From CAVYUC01 sp963783085 (lineage in GTDB: Bacteria > Bacteroidota > Bacteroidia > Bacteroidales > Prolixibacteraceae): DNA of 64,000 nt. The stretch's first letter is position 1; each line of letters begins with the position of its first letter. Below are positions 51,791 through 60,673 of the stretch, one piece after another. A program made the translations under genes and the position numbers. The DNA lies in assembly GCA_963783085.1 (NCBI GenBank), contig CAWAMJ010000002.1:186001-250000 (forward strand), given 5' to 3'. The notes beneath the pieces were generated by a model. The model ran no database searches and was not told the DNA's origin. It was given only the letters and a program-made list of their open reading frames with translations.

Positions 51791-52624
51791 CTATTTGGTA
51801 GCTGGTTTACCCGGTTTTTTGTAGATTTTTTCGGGAAGTTTTATAGCCCGGACGACAAGAAAAATTCCGAGTAAAACAAATGGAATGCTGAGCCATTGTC
51901 CCATATTGAGCGGCATTCCGGCTTCAAAAGCTTCCTGATCTTCTTTTATGAATTCGATAAAAAAACGCGCAGTAAAAATGAGTATGAAAAATACACCCAG
52001 CAACATGCCCTGCTTGTTTCGGGCATTCGTTTTCCAGTAAAGGTACATCAGCACACCAAATGCAAACAAATAGGCAAGCGCCTCATAAATTTGAGTAGGA
52101 TGTTTTGGAATTATTTCTCCGTTTCGTTCAAAAATGAAACCCCAGGGCATATCGGTCGGAACACCGTAAATTTCGGAATTCATCAGATTTCCGGTGCGGA
52201 TCATGGCGCCAACCAAAGCGGTTGGAACGACTACGCGATCGAGTGTCCACAACATCGATCGTTTGGTAACAAATTTTGAATACAGGAACATGGCAACCAG
52301 AATACCAATTGCGCCGCCGTGACTGGCCAGTCCGCCATGCCAAACCATTATAATTTCTGCGGGGTGTTGCGAATAATAATCCCAGCCGTAGAAAAATACG
52401 TGCCCCAGCCGTGCGCCCACCACAGTTGCCACTATTAAATATACGAACAGACTGTCGAGCCACTTCAGGTTTTCATTTTCGTACTTAAACATGCGCTCCA
52501 CAATGTAATAACCAATGAGAAAACCGGATGCGAAAAGCAGTCCGTACCAGCGGATTGAAAAAGGCCCCAAATGGAATATTTCCGGATTAACATTCCAATG
52601 AATATAAGTTAAGAAGTTGATCAT
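51791..52624 (-). CDS. lgt: Prolipoprotein diacylglyceryl transferase
   Basis: 277 residues, multi-pass inner-membrane enzyme that puts the diacylglyceryl group on the lipobox cysteine of lipoproteins. Signature stretches are present: RWYGLLFASGFLIGYYIVERMF, GARLGHVFFYGWDYYSQHP, WHGGLASHGGAIG and GNLMNSEIYGVPTDMPWGFIF, then PTQIYEALAYL. Length is typical. It lies 31 nt after secA and is likely co-transcribed, linking two export functions. Confidence 0.96.
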   Translation of the reverse strand: MINFLTYIHWNVNPEIFHLGPFSIRWYGLLFASGFLIGYYIVERMFKYENENLKWLDSLFVYLIVATVVGARLGHVFFYGWDYYSQHPAEIIMVWHGGLASHGGAIGILVAMFLYSKFVTKRSMLWTLDRVVVPTALVGAMIRTGNLMNSEIYGVPTDMPWGFIFERNGEIIPKHPTQIYEALAYLFAFGVLMYLYWKTNARNKQGMLLGVFFILIFTARFFIEFIKEDQEAFEAGMPLNMGQWLSIPFVLLGIFLVVRAIKLPEKIYKKPGKPATK

Positions 52625-52655
52625 GATTTATTTTTTCGACACAATTATACAAATT

Positions 52656-55600
52656 TTAAGCGCTGGTCCTTCCGTGGCATTGTTTGTATTTTTTCCCGCT
52701 GCCGCACGGGCACGGATCGTTTCGCCCTACTTTCTTTTCAACTTTAACCGGCTGTGGCCGCGAACGTTCCTGCGTTTGTGTATTTGCACCTTCCATGGCA
52801 TTTTCGGCACCCGGTAAATCTGACTTTTGTGTTTTATACCGGCTCATGTCGGTCCGTTTTCTGGTCTCTGCCTGTCGCACCTGGTCGGAACTTTGAATAG
52901 GGATGTGCCCTTTCATGAGGGTTGAAACCACATCTTTATTCACTTTATTGACCATTATTTTGAAAAGGTTGAAAGACTCGAATTTGTATATCAGCAACGG
53001 GTCTTTCTGCTCGTATGTAGCGTTCTGAACCGACTGTTTTAAATCATCCATTTCGCGCAACTGCTCTTTCCACGCTTCGTCGATGGTATTTAAAACAATT
53101 TGTTTCTGATATGATTTTACCAGTTCCTTTCCTTTGTTCTGATAAGCTTTTTCGAGGTTGCAAATAATTTGAAAAACCCTTTTTCCATCGGAAATCGGGA
53201 CTACAATATTCTTGTAAACTTCTGCTTTTGTTTCGTAAACGTTTCGGATTACAGGATAAGCATGTTTGGCGATTACGTCAACCTTCCGGTTATATCCGTC
53301 AATCATTTTTTCATAAATTTTACCGGAAATTTCAGAAGAGTTCATTTGTTTAAATTCTTCTTCCGAAACCGGCGCTTCGAGTGACAGGAGCCGCAGCAGT
53401 TCCATGTTGAAATCTTCAAACTGATCAGAACCATGATATTCGTTCACCAGTTCTTCCACGGAATCATACATCATGTTCAGTACATCAACTTCAAGCCGCT
53501 CACCAAACAAAGCGTGTTTTCTTTTTTTGTAAATCACTTCGCGCTGCGAATTCATTACATCATCGTATTCGAGCAACCGTTTCCGGATTCCGAAATTGTT
53601 TTCTTCAACTTTTCTCTGCGCCCTTTCAATCGATTTCGAAATCATGGAATGCTGAATTACCTCGCCTTCTTTTAAACCGAGCCTGTCCATTACGCCGGAA
53701 ATCCTGTCGGAACCGAACAGGCGCATCAAATCGTCTTCCAGCGAAACATAAAACTGGGAGGAACCCGGATCACCTTGTCGTCCGGCACGACCACGCAACT
53801 GACGGTCAACACGCCGCGAATCATGTCGTTCAGTCCCTATAATTGCCAAACCGCCTGCTTTCACCACTTCCGGTGTGAGTTTGATATCGGTACCACGACC
53901 GGCCATATTGGTTGCAATAGTAACGGTGCCCGTTCTCCCGGCTTCGGCTACAATCTCTGCTTCACGAGCATGAAGTTTAGCATTCAACACATTATGTTTA
54001 ATTCCCTTAATCTTTAGCATTCGGCTCAGCAATTCCGAAATCTCAACCGAAGTTGTCCCCACCAGCACCGGCCGGCCGGCATTATGTAAATCAACAATTT
54101 CGTCAATTACCGCGTTGTATTTTTCGCGTTTGGTTTTGTATACCAAATCTTCGCGGTCTGCCCTAACCACCGGGCGATTGGTAGGAATTACAACTACTTC
54201 AAGTTTATAAATGTCCCAGAATTCTCCGGCTTCAGTTTCTGCAGTACCCGTCATACCTGCCAGTTTGTGGTACATTCTGAAATAATTCTGGAGTGTAATG
54301 GTTGCGAAAGTTTGTGTGGCAGCTTCCACTTTCACCCGTTCTTTAGCTTCAATAGCCTGGTGCAAACCATCCGAATACCGTCGGCCTTCCATGATACGAC
54401 CGGTTTGCTCGTCTACAATTTTAACTTTGTTGTCGATAACCACATACTCCACGTCTTTTTCGAACATGGTGTAAGCTTTTAACAACTGGTTGATGGTATG
54501 CACCCTTTCCGATTTCACCGAATAATCCTGCAGAAGCTTGTCTTTTTTCTCCACCAGTTCATCGTGAGGCAAACCTGAATTTTCCAATTCTGCCATTTCT
54601 GCTCCCATGTCCGGAAGCACAAAAAAATCGGGGTCTTCAAATCCTTCGGAAATTAAATCGATTCCTTTGTCGGTCAATTCTACTGAATTCTGTTTTTCTT
54701 CGATGATAAAATGAAGCGGATCAGTAACGATATGCATGTTTTTGTTGTTCTCCTGCATATAAAAATTTTCTGTTTTTTGCAGGACCCCTTTCATCCCCTC
54801 TTCACTCAAAAATTTAATTATTGATTTGTTTTTGGGAAGCCCCTTATGTGCGCGGAGCAACAGTTTTCCACCTTCTTTTCGCTCTTCGTCCGTTGCATTT
54901 TCCTTGGTCAGCAACCGTTTTGCATCGATAAAAATACGATTGACCAATTCCCGCTGTGCCTGGTATAACTTTTCTACATATCCTTTTAGCTCTTCAAACT
55001 GCTGATGTTCGCCTTTTGGAACCGGGCCCGAAATAATTAATGGAGTACGGGCATCATCAACTAAAACCGAGTCAACCTCATCTACAATGGCATAATGATG
55101 TTTACGCTGGACCAAATCATCAGGATTTATCGCCATATTGTCGCGCAGGTAGTCAAAGCCAAATTCGTTGTTTGTTCCATAGGTGATATCGGCATTATAG
55201 GCTTTCCTTCTCGCTTCGGAATTGGGTTGGTGCTTGTCGATACAGTCGACTGACAAGCCGTGGAATTCATAAATCGGCCCCATCCACTCAGCATCTCGCT
55301 TGGAAAGGTAATCATTTACCGTTACCACGTGAACACCACGTTTTGCAAGAGCATTCAAAAACACCGGCAGCGTTGCGACCACCGTTTTACCTTCACCTGT
55401 TGCCATTTCCGCAATGTTTCCCTGGTGCAACACCACTCCGCCAATTAACTGTACGTCATAATGTACCATGTTCCACACAACTTCACTGCCGCCGGCAATC
55501 CAGCGGTTTTTCCAAAAAGCCTTTTCCCCGTTAATTAATATACTGCCGCGTTTCGACGCCAAATCCTTGTCGAATTCAGTTGCTGTAACTTCCAGTGTTT

Positions 55601-55976
55601 CATTTTCCACGAAACGACGTGCTGTGTCTTTTATAACCGCAAAAGCAGTTGGTAAAACTTCATTTAAAACCTCTTCAATCTTTTCTTCAATGATTTCTTC
55701 GAGCTTGTCGATTCGCTCATACAATTTCTCACTTTCCTGGATATTAATTTGTTCCGCCGTTTCCTTCAGCTCAGCAATTTCATCTTCCTCAGGTTTTATC
55801 CGTTCGCTGATTATTTGCTTGAGCTTCTCTGATTCAGCCCGCAAATCGTCGTTCGACAACTTTTCGATTCTGCTGTATTCTTCTTTTATTTTTTCAACAA
55901 CCGGACTGATTTCTTTTATGTCTCTTTCCGATTTATTACCCAGTATTTTACCGAGTATTTTGTTAACAAAAGCCAT
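52656..55976 (-). CDS. secA: Preprotein translocase subunit SecA
   Basis: 1,106 residues, the motor ATPase of Sec export at the inner membrane. Walker A GEGKTVVATLP (in MATGEGKT), DEAD-like motif VDEVDSVLVDDARTPLIISG, the motif III-VI set including TNMAGRGTDIKL and RQLRGRAGRQGDPGSSQF, and the C-terminal zinc motif CPCGSGKKYKQCHG. It has the Bacteroidota-type inserts of about 200 residues between the nucleotide domains (about 330-520), explaining its length compared with E. coli (901). The promoter is probably at 56016-56023. lgt follows. Confidence 0.98.
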   Translation of the reverse strand: MAFVNKILGKILGNKSERDIKEISPVVEKIKEEYSRIEKLSNDDLRAESEKLKQIISERIKPEEDEIAELKETAEQINIQESEKLYERIDKLEEIIEEKIEEVLNEVLPTAFAVIKDTARRFVENETLEVTATEFDKDLASKRGSILINGEKAFWKNRWIAGGSEVVWNMVHYDVQLIGGVVLHQGNIAEMATGEGKTVVATLPVFLNALAKRGVHVVTVNDYLSKRDAEWMGPIYEFHGLSVDCIDKHQPNSEARRKAYNADITYGTNNEFGFDYLRDNMAINPDDLVQRKHHYAIVDEVDSVLVDDARTPLIISGPVPKGEHQQFEELKGYVEKLYQAQRELVNRIFIDAKRLLTKENATDEERKEGGKLLLRAHKGLPKNKSIIKFLSEEGMKGVLQKTENFYMQENNKNMHIVTDPLHFIIEEKQNSVELTDKGIDLISEGFEDPDFFVLPDMGAEMAELENSGLPHDELVEKKDKLLQDYSVKSERVHTINQLLKAYTMFEKDVEYVVIDNKVKIVDEQTGRIMEGRRYSDGLHQAIEAKERVKVEAATQTFATITLQNYFRMYHKLAGMTGTAETEAGEFWDIYKLEVVVIPTNRPVVRADREDLVYKTKREKYNAVIDEIVDLHNAGRPVLVGTTSVEISELLSRMLKIKGIKHNVLNAKLHAREAEIVAEAGRTGTVTIATNMAGRGTDIKLTPEVVKAGGLAIIGTERHDSRRVDRQLRGRAGRQGDPGSSQFYVSLEDDLMRLFGSDRISGVMDRLGLKEGEVIQHSMISKSIERAQRKVEENNFGIRKRLLEYDDVMNSQREVIYKKRKHALFGERLEVDVLNMMYDSVEELVNEYHGSDQFEDFNMELLRLLSLEAPVSEEEFKQMNSSEISGKIYEKMIDGYNRKVDVIAKHAYPVIRNVYETKAEVYKNIVVPISDGKRVFQIICNLEKAYQNKGKELVKSYQKQIVLNTIDEAWKEQLREMDDLKQSVQNATYEQKDPLLIYKFESFNLFKIMVNKVNKDVVSTLMKGHIPIQSSDQVRQAETRKRTDMSRYKTQKSDLPGAENAMEGANTQTQERSRPQPVKVEKKVGRNDPCPCGSGKKYKQCHGRTSA

Positions 55977-56015
55977 ATTATTCTTTAACTGTTAATTCAA
56001 CTTAATAAGCCAATG

Positions 56016-56023
56016 CAAATGTA
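56016..56023 (-). promoter_or_regulatory. Candidate -7 promoter element of secA
   Basis: TACATTTG on the minus strand, an exact TAnnTTTG, about 40 nt upstream of the secA ATG. No good -33 partner at normal spacing. Confidence 0.42.
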
Positions 56024-56459
56024 ACCATTTGTAAAGGCTAAAAAAATTATCAATTTATTTTTATAAAAATTGTACCAAAAACATAATACCGTTAAACCGT
56101 TCCAAAAATCAACAAAAATATTCCTGCCGGGGAGCAACTTTTTTGTAATTTTGAGGAACCTGACGGAATTAAAAATTAATGAAAAGGAAACATGGAAACA
56201 AATACCTGCTTAGGGATTTTAATTTCAGTGTTTTTCATTACTGATAATTTTTTCAAACTGATATTTTTACTGTTTAATCCAATTACTTTATAGCATTTTC
56301 TGCAAATGTCATAAATCAATATATTTTTTTTGCTATGAAACCGGGAAACTTTAATCAAAAGCGGAATTTGTGAAAATGTATTCTTTATCGTATCATTGAA
56401 TGAAAATTATTATTCATCAGCCTAATAAGTTCCATGGAGGTAATAAAATAATACTCATA

Positions 56460-56499
56460 TTTGTTAGAAGATACTTTAGATACTTTTTAGATACTTTTT
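56460..56499 (+). promoter_or_regulatory. Promoter region with tandem -7-like repeats
   Basis: TTTG (56460-56463) is followed by three direct copies of AGATACTTT (56469-56477, 56478-56488 and 56489-56499, the last two with two more T). The second copy places TACTTTTT (5 of 6 conserved positions of TAnnTTTG) 17 nt from the TTTG, close to promoter spacing. It is 25-55 nt before the ATG at 56524. Confidence 0.4.
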
Positions 56500-56523
56500 A
56501 CTTTAACATTAAACTTTAGTACT

Positions 56524-59500
56524 ATGAAATTAAAACTTTTACTTGTCTTGTTCTTAATTTCCTGCGGCATTATAAATGCACAGGAACCCAATCGTTCGCT
56601 GATAATCAGCGAATCGCGTTCCAATGCTCAACCCGATAATTACGTTGAGCTCACGAATATGGGGGATCAGCCCATTAATTTAAGTGAATACAAATTCGGT
56701 TTAATGAGACCATGGATTCCCGAACCTGTAGATGATGTCTGGAACGACCCATGGGTGCCCGAAGGAAACCGTTTCTTCATGTTGCCCAATGTTGTGCTCC
56801 AACCTGGCGAATCATGGGTAATTACAACAGCCTATGATTTTGGTCCTGAACAGTACCAGAAGAAAGTTCCTGGTTTTGAAGGAGACGAACGTAGAAAACA
56901 GGTTGAAATGTATGATCTGGCCGATTACCTCATCCACATTGCTGAGCCCAAAGGTGATGAAACCGACAGTGTAACTCACGACGACATTTATGGCGACGCC
57001 TACCAGTGGACATTTGAAACCTGGGTTGGCCGTGGCGCGTTTTATATTGAACATCACGTTTCGGATGTGGACTCTTTCGTTGTTGACCAGGTAAACGGTG
57101 TGTTCGATAATGAAGGAAAAAATTTCGCTCATTCCTATGATGTAGCCGGTGTTACTGATGCCACCGGAAATTCTGTGTTGGTTCGGAAATTCACGGTTAA
57201 AACAGGTAACCTCGATTTTGCCAATGCAAGGGGAGTCGGGTTGGATGATTCGGAATGGATTCCGATTCCCCAGCCGGAAGGAGAATACCGGTTACCTTAC
57301 TGGACGGTTGGCAACCATGGTGCATATAATCTGGACGAAAATACGCTGGTTTCCGATGAAATTGACGTTGATTTCGCCAACAAAGTTCTCACCGTTCCGT
57401 GGGGAACCCGCCGCGGTGACGGAATCATGAAAAAAATGCAATTCTCACCTGGTGTTGCGTGGGTATATAAATTAAGTCCGAATTTTGAAGATTCTCTAAC
57501 ATTTGCAGCCCGGACAGGCGACCAGATTGACATCTATGTTTGCGGCGATGATCTGGATTTGGCAACTTTTGATATTGTTGTTGCCGAACCAACCGCAGAT
57601 GCGAACATTGTAGTTCCGGTATCGAACTTCGATCCAGGTGGTGGCTGGAGAGACAATAATGAAGCAGGCATTCTGGACTGGCCAAGGGTAACTGAACATG
57701 AGTCGGGTGTTGATACGATCACCGGAAACTGGTTTGGTATTCCCTATGCAACCCGCACCGACAGCTTGCTTGAACGACTGGAAAAAGCATCGAATGCTGC
57801 CTGGGACTTTGATTGGGTTGATGGTGTTGAACGCGCCGACCTGAAAAATGGTGACAAATTGGTTGTTACCGCTGAAAACGGCGATACGAAAGAATATTAT
57901 GTTCAGGTTCAACCTTATGGTCCCAGCCACAATGCAGCTTTAACTGCTATTACATGGCCAGATATACCAGCCGAATATCGCGATATTTTTGGTTGGATGG
58001 GAGATACTATTCCGAACTTTAACTCAACAACTTACAATTACCGCGTTCAGGTTCCGTGGGATGTTGAGGGAATTCCGGCACTGGTAGCTAAAACAGCAAG
58101 TTTAAACGCAAATGTTGAGGTAGTTCGCGCAACAACACTTTCGGGTACCGTAGACCAGAGGACGGTGAAATTTATTGTAACAGCCGAAGATGACAGCGTT
58201 TCACATACTTATAACGTAGAACTGGTGAAAGAAAAAGATATTTCAAAGCTTCAGCCGTATGCTCCGGATCCATTCCTTTCTGAATTTGTATTCTGGGATC
58301 AGTGGAGCAACAGTTTTGCTGAAATAATGAACCCGGGAAATCAGCCGCTGGACCTGAGTAACTACATGTTTGCCATGGAATGGATAACCAATCCGGCTGA
58401 CATGATTACATCAGGTGCTGGTGAAGATGAATGGCTTGACAGATACGACAAATATGTCCCCGGATATAAATGGGTAGATGAAGCTACATGGGCAGTTACA
58501 CCTGCCATTTTGGAACAAGATCTGAATGTGAATCCGATTGTACAGCCGGGCGACGTCTTTACGATGGGATACATTGCAGAAGATGGCCAGACTGAATTTG
58601 ACTGGTTAACCGGTTATACCTGGCCTGTTCCGGCACAACTCGACGTTCAGTTTAACAACTATACCGGAAATAAAACTTACGAAAACCCATGGGGCGAGCC
58701 GGTAAGTGACAATGGCAGCCCGGTGAGGAAATGGTCGAATTCACAGTGGTACATGTTTAAAATCCTGAACGATTCGGTAAAACTTGGTCTGAAACCGGCT
58801 ACCGATCCGAATGATTTTGAATTGATTGAAGTTTTCGGTATGGGGGAAACAACCGATTGGGTAATTGGTGGCGAATCAGCACAAATGATTACCAACTGGA
58901 TTAGGAAACCAAATATTTACCAGGGAAACCCCGACTTTGCAGGTTCTTTCGGAACCAATTGGGATGATGCTGAATGGACGAAAACCGACCAGCCGTACTG
59001 GGAGGCGCTTAATGTAGGTTATCCGATGACCCTTCTGAATATTGGCAACGATATTGGGCAGCATTTCATGAACCCGCCGACTCATTATATGTCAACGGTT
59101 ACATCAGTTGTATATAAAGTGAGCGACGGTTATTCCATGGATGAAAAAATTCGCGGTGTACGCACAGGCCAAACTGTTTCCGATTTGTTTGGAAATATTG
59201 TAAAAGCCAATGAAAATCAATCGGTGAAAGTAACCAGCGCTGCCGATGGTTCAGAACTGGCTGCTGATGCCTTGCTGAGTATGAATGACACATTGGTGGT
59301 TATGTCTGCCGACAGCACAAATACCACCAAATATGTACTGGATGTAACAGAAGAAGGATTGAATTCGAATGCTGTACTTACTTCAACAAAATACGATATT
59401 GAAATTACGCAGCAACCTTCTGCAGTTGGCGAAAAAAGTACTGCTGAAATGGGTAGCGGAACTATCAGTGGATTCGAATACGGTACGCAGCTAAAAACCA

Positions 59501-60468
59501 TCCTTGCCAACATTACTGTACCTCCGGGTGCAAACATCACAGTAATCAACGATAAGGGCGCTTACGTTCCGCAAACAACGCTCAATTACGATACATCGTA
59601 TGTAAGCGTTACAGTGAACCACAATACCTATTTCGATGTAGTTGCCGAAGATGGAGTGACTGAAATTAAATACCAGTTGCAGCCGCAGGCATCGGAAAGC
59701 TCAGCGTTCCTGACTTCTGATATATACGCGATCGATCAAAAAGACCTGCTGGTTCAGTACGTACCGCGTGGAACTTCAGTCGATGCATTCCTTGGCAACG
59801 TAATTCCTTCAATTGGCGCTTCAATTAAAGTTGTTGATAAAAACGGATTGGAAAGAACCGACGGACAAATTTACCAGGATGATCGCGTGATTGTAACTTC
59901 ACCCAACGAAGAAGTGCAAAATGTATATTATCTGGCGATGTTGCGTTCACAGTACCTCCAGGAGCCTGCTTATCTGGCGTACGTTACTTCCAATGTCTAT
60001 CCGGTTAATCAAGTGGAAATGAAGATAACCAATTTAGGCTCAGGTACTGAAATTTCTACTTTCCACTCCAGGATCAATCCGGCAATGGGTGCAACTGCTG
60101 TTGTTGTAGATGCCGATGGAAATGAAAAAACTTCCGGCACGCTCAACACAGGCGATATGCTGAAAGTAACTTCTGCCGACGAAAAAGTGACGGTTTATTA
60201 CATGCTGTACACTACGTCAGCTAATTTTGAAAATGCAGCAAGTATTTCTGTGTACCCAAATCCGACCAACGGAAGGGTAAATATCTCAGGCGCTGAAATC
60301 GGCGGACGAATCCAGGTGTTTAGTGCAACAGGCGCAAACATCCGCAACTTCAACGTTCAAAGAAGCATTGAAACTGTTACACTGGATGACCAGCCCGCGG
60401 GAATTTACCTGATTGTTGTTAACGGCAAAGAAAAGTTACTGGGCCGTTACAAAGTATTGAAAAGATAA
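56524..60468 (+). CDS. Giant T9SS-secreted protein with lamin-tail domains
   Basis: 1,314 residues with signal peptide (MKLKLLLVLFLISCGIINAQE). Two lamin-tail domains are recognisable. The first (about 20-130) has SLIISESRSNAQPDNYVELTN and INLSEYKFGLM; the second (about 580-680) has FAEIMNPGNQPLDLSNYMFAM. Between and after are repeated beta modules (EYYVQVQP, SHTYNVELVKEKD, TKYVLDVTEEG, EIKYQLQPQ, VQNVYYLAML) of the kind that start with a VxxGxxV and end in xxxYxVxV. These are probably adhesive beta-sandwiches. The T9SS type A tail starts near 1240 (YPNPTNGRVNISG) and ends KVLKR. No enzyme motif is seen. It is a monocistronic unit ended by the terminator at 60488. Confidence 0.87.
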   Translation: MKLKLLLVLFLISCGIINAQEPNRSLIISESRSNAQPDNYVELTNMGDQPINLSEYKFGLMRPWIPEPVDDVWNDPWVPEGNRFFMLPNVVLQPGESWVITTAYDFGPEQYQKKVPGFEGDERRKQVEMYDLADYLIHIAEPKGDETDSVTHDDIYGDAYQWTFETWVGRGAFYIEHHVSDVDSFVVDQVNGVFDNEGKNFAHSYDVAGVTDATGNSVLVRKFTVKTGNLDFANARGVGLDDSEWIPIPQPEGEYRLPYWTVGNHGAYNLDENTLVSDEIDVDFANKVLTVPWGTRRGDGIMKKMQFSPGVAWVYKLSPNFEDSLTFAARTGDQIDIYVCGDDLDLATFDIVVAEPTADANIVVPVSNFDPGGGWRDNNEAGILDWPRVTEHESGVDTITGNWFGIPYATRTDSLLERLEKASNAAWDFDWVDGVERADLKNGDKLVVTAENGDTKEYYVQVQPYGPSHNAALTAITWPDIPAEYRDIFGWMGDTIPNFNSTTYNYRVQVPWDVEGIPALVAKTASLNANVEVVRATTLSGTVDQRTVKFIVTAEDDSVSHTYNVELVKEKDISKLQPYAPDPFLSEFVFWDQWSNSFAEIMNPGNQPLDLSNYMFAMEWITNPADMITSGAGEDEWLDRYDKYVPGYKWVDEATWAVTPAILEQDLNVNPIVQPGDVFTMGYIAEDGQTEFDWLTGYTWPVPAQLDVQFNNYTGNKTYENPWGEPVSDNGSPVRKWSNSQWYMFKILNDSVKLGLKPATDPNDFELIEVFGMGETTDWVIGGESAQMITNWIRKPNIYQGNPDFAGSFGTNWDDAEWTKTDQPYWEALNVGYPMTLLNIGNDIGQHFMNPPTHYMSTVTSVVYKVSDGYSMDEKIRGVRTGQTVSDLFGNIVKANENQSVKVTSAADGSELAADALLSMNDTLVVMSADSTNTTKYVLDVTEEGLNSNAVLTSTKYDIEITQQPSAVGEKSTAEMGSGTISGFEYGTQLKTILANITVPPGANITVINDKGAYVPQTTLNYDTSYVSVTVNHNTYFDVVAEDGVTEIKYQLQPQASESSAFLTSDIYAIDQKDLLVQYVPRGTSVDAFLGNVIPSIGASIKVVDKNGLERTDGQIYQDDRVIVTSPNEEVQNVYYLAMLRSQYLQEPAYLAYVTSNVYPVNQVEMKITNLGSGTEISTFHSRINPAMGATAVVVDADGNEKTSGTLNTGDMLKVTSADEKVTVYYMLYTTSANFENAASISVYPNPTNGRVNISGAEIGGRIQVFSATGANIRNFNVQRSIETVTLDDQPAGIYLIVVNGKEKLLGRYKVLKR

Positions 60469-60487
60469 TAATCTTTCGCATTTGATT

Positions 60488-60524
60488 AAAATAAGAGCCT
60501 GTTTTACAGGCTCTTATTTTTTTT
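60488..60524 (+). terminator. Rho-independent terminator after the lamin-tail protein gene
   Basis: A fourteen-base stem (AAAATAAGAGCCTG and its complement CAGGCTCTTATTTT) with loop TTTTA, followed by TTTT. It separates this gene from the GH5 genes. Confidence 0.85.
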
Positions 60525-60673
60525 GACCATTAATTTAGCGACAATTTCAAAACCTTTTACAACAGCTTAATTTAAAATGACTTTAAAAAATTATTTCTCT
60601 TTCTTTGTGATAAGTACAAAATCTGAAAGTATTAACTGGTAGATTACATTACTAAAAAACCACATATATAATT

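Larger units (their letters stand above)
55977..56523. other. Divergent intergenic region with promoter elements
   Basis: 547 nt between secA (minus) and the lamin-tail protein gene (plus), very AT-rich. It contains the candidate secA promoter element (56016-56023) and the tandem repeat at 56469-56499 next to the plus-strand gene. The middle part has only a small minus-strand open frame with no family resemblance, and I see no RNA. Confidence 0.5.
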
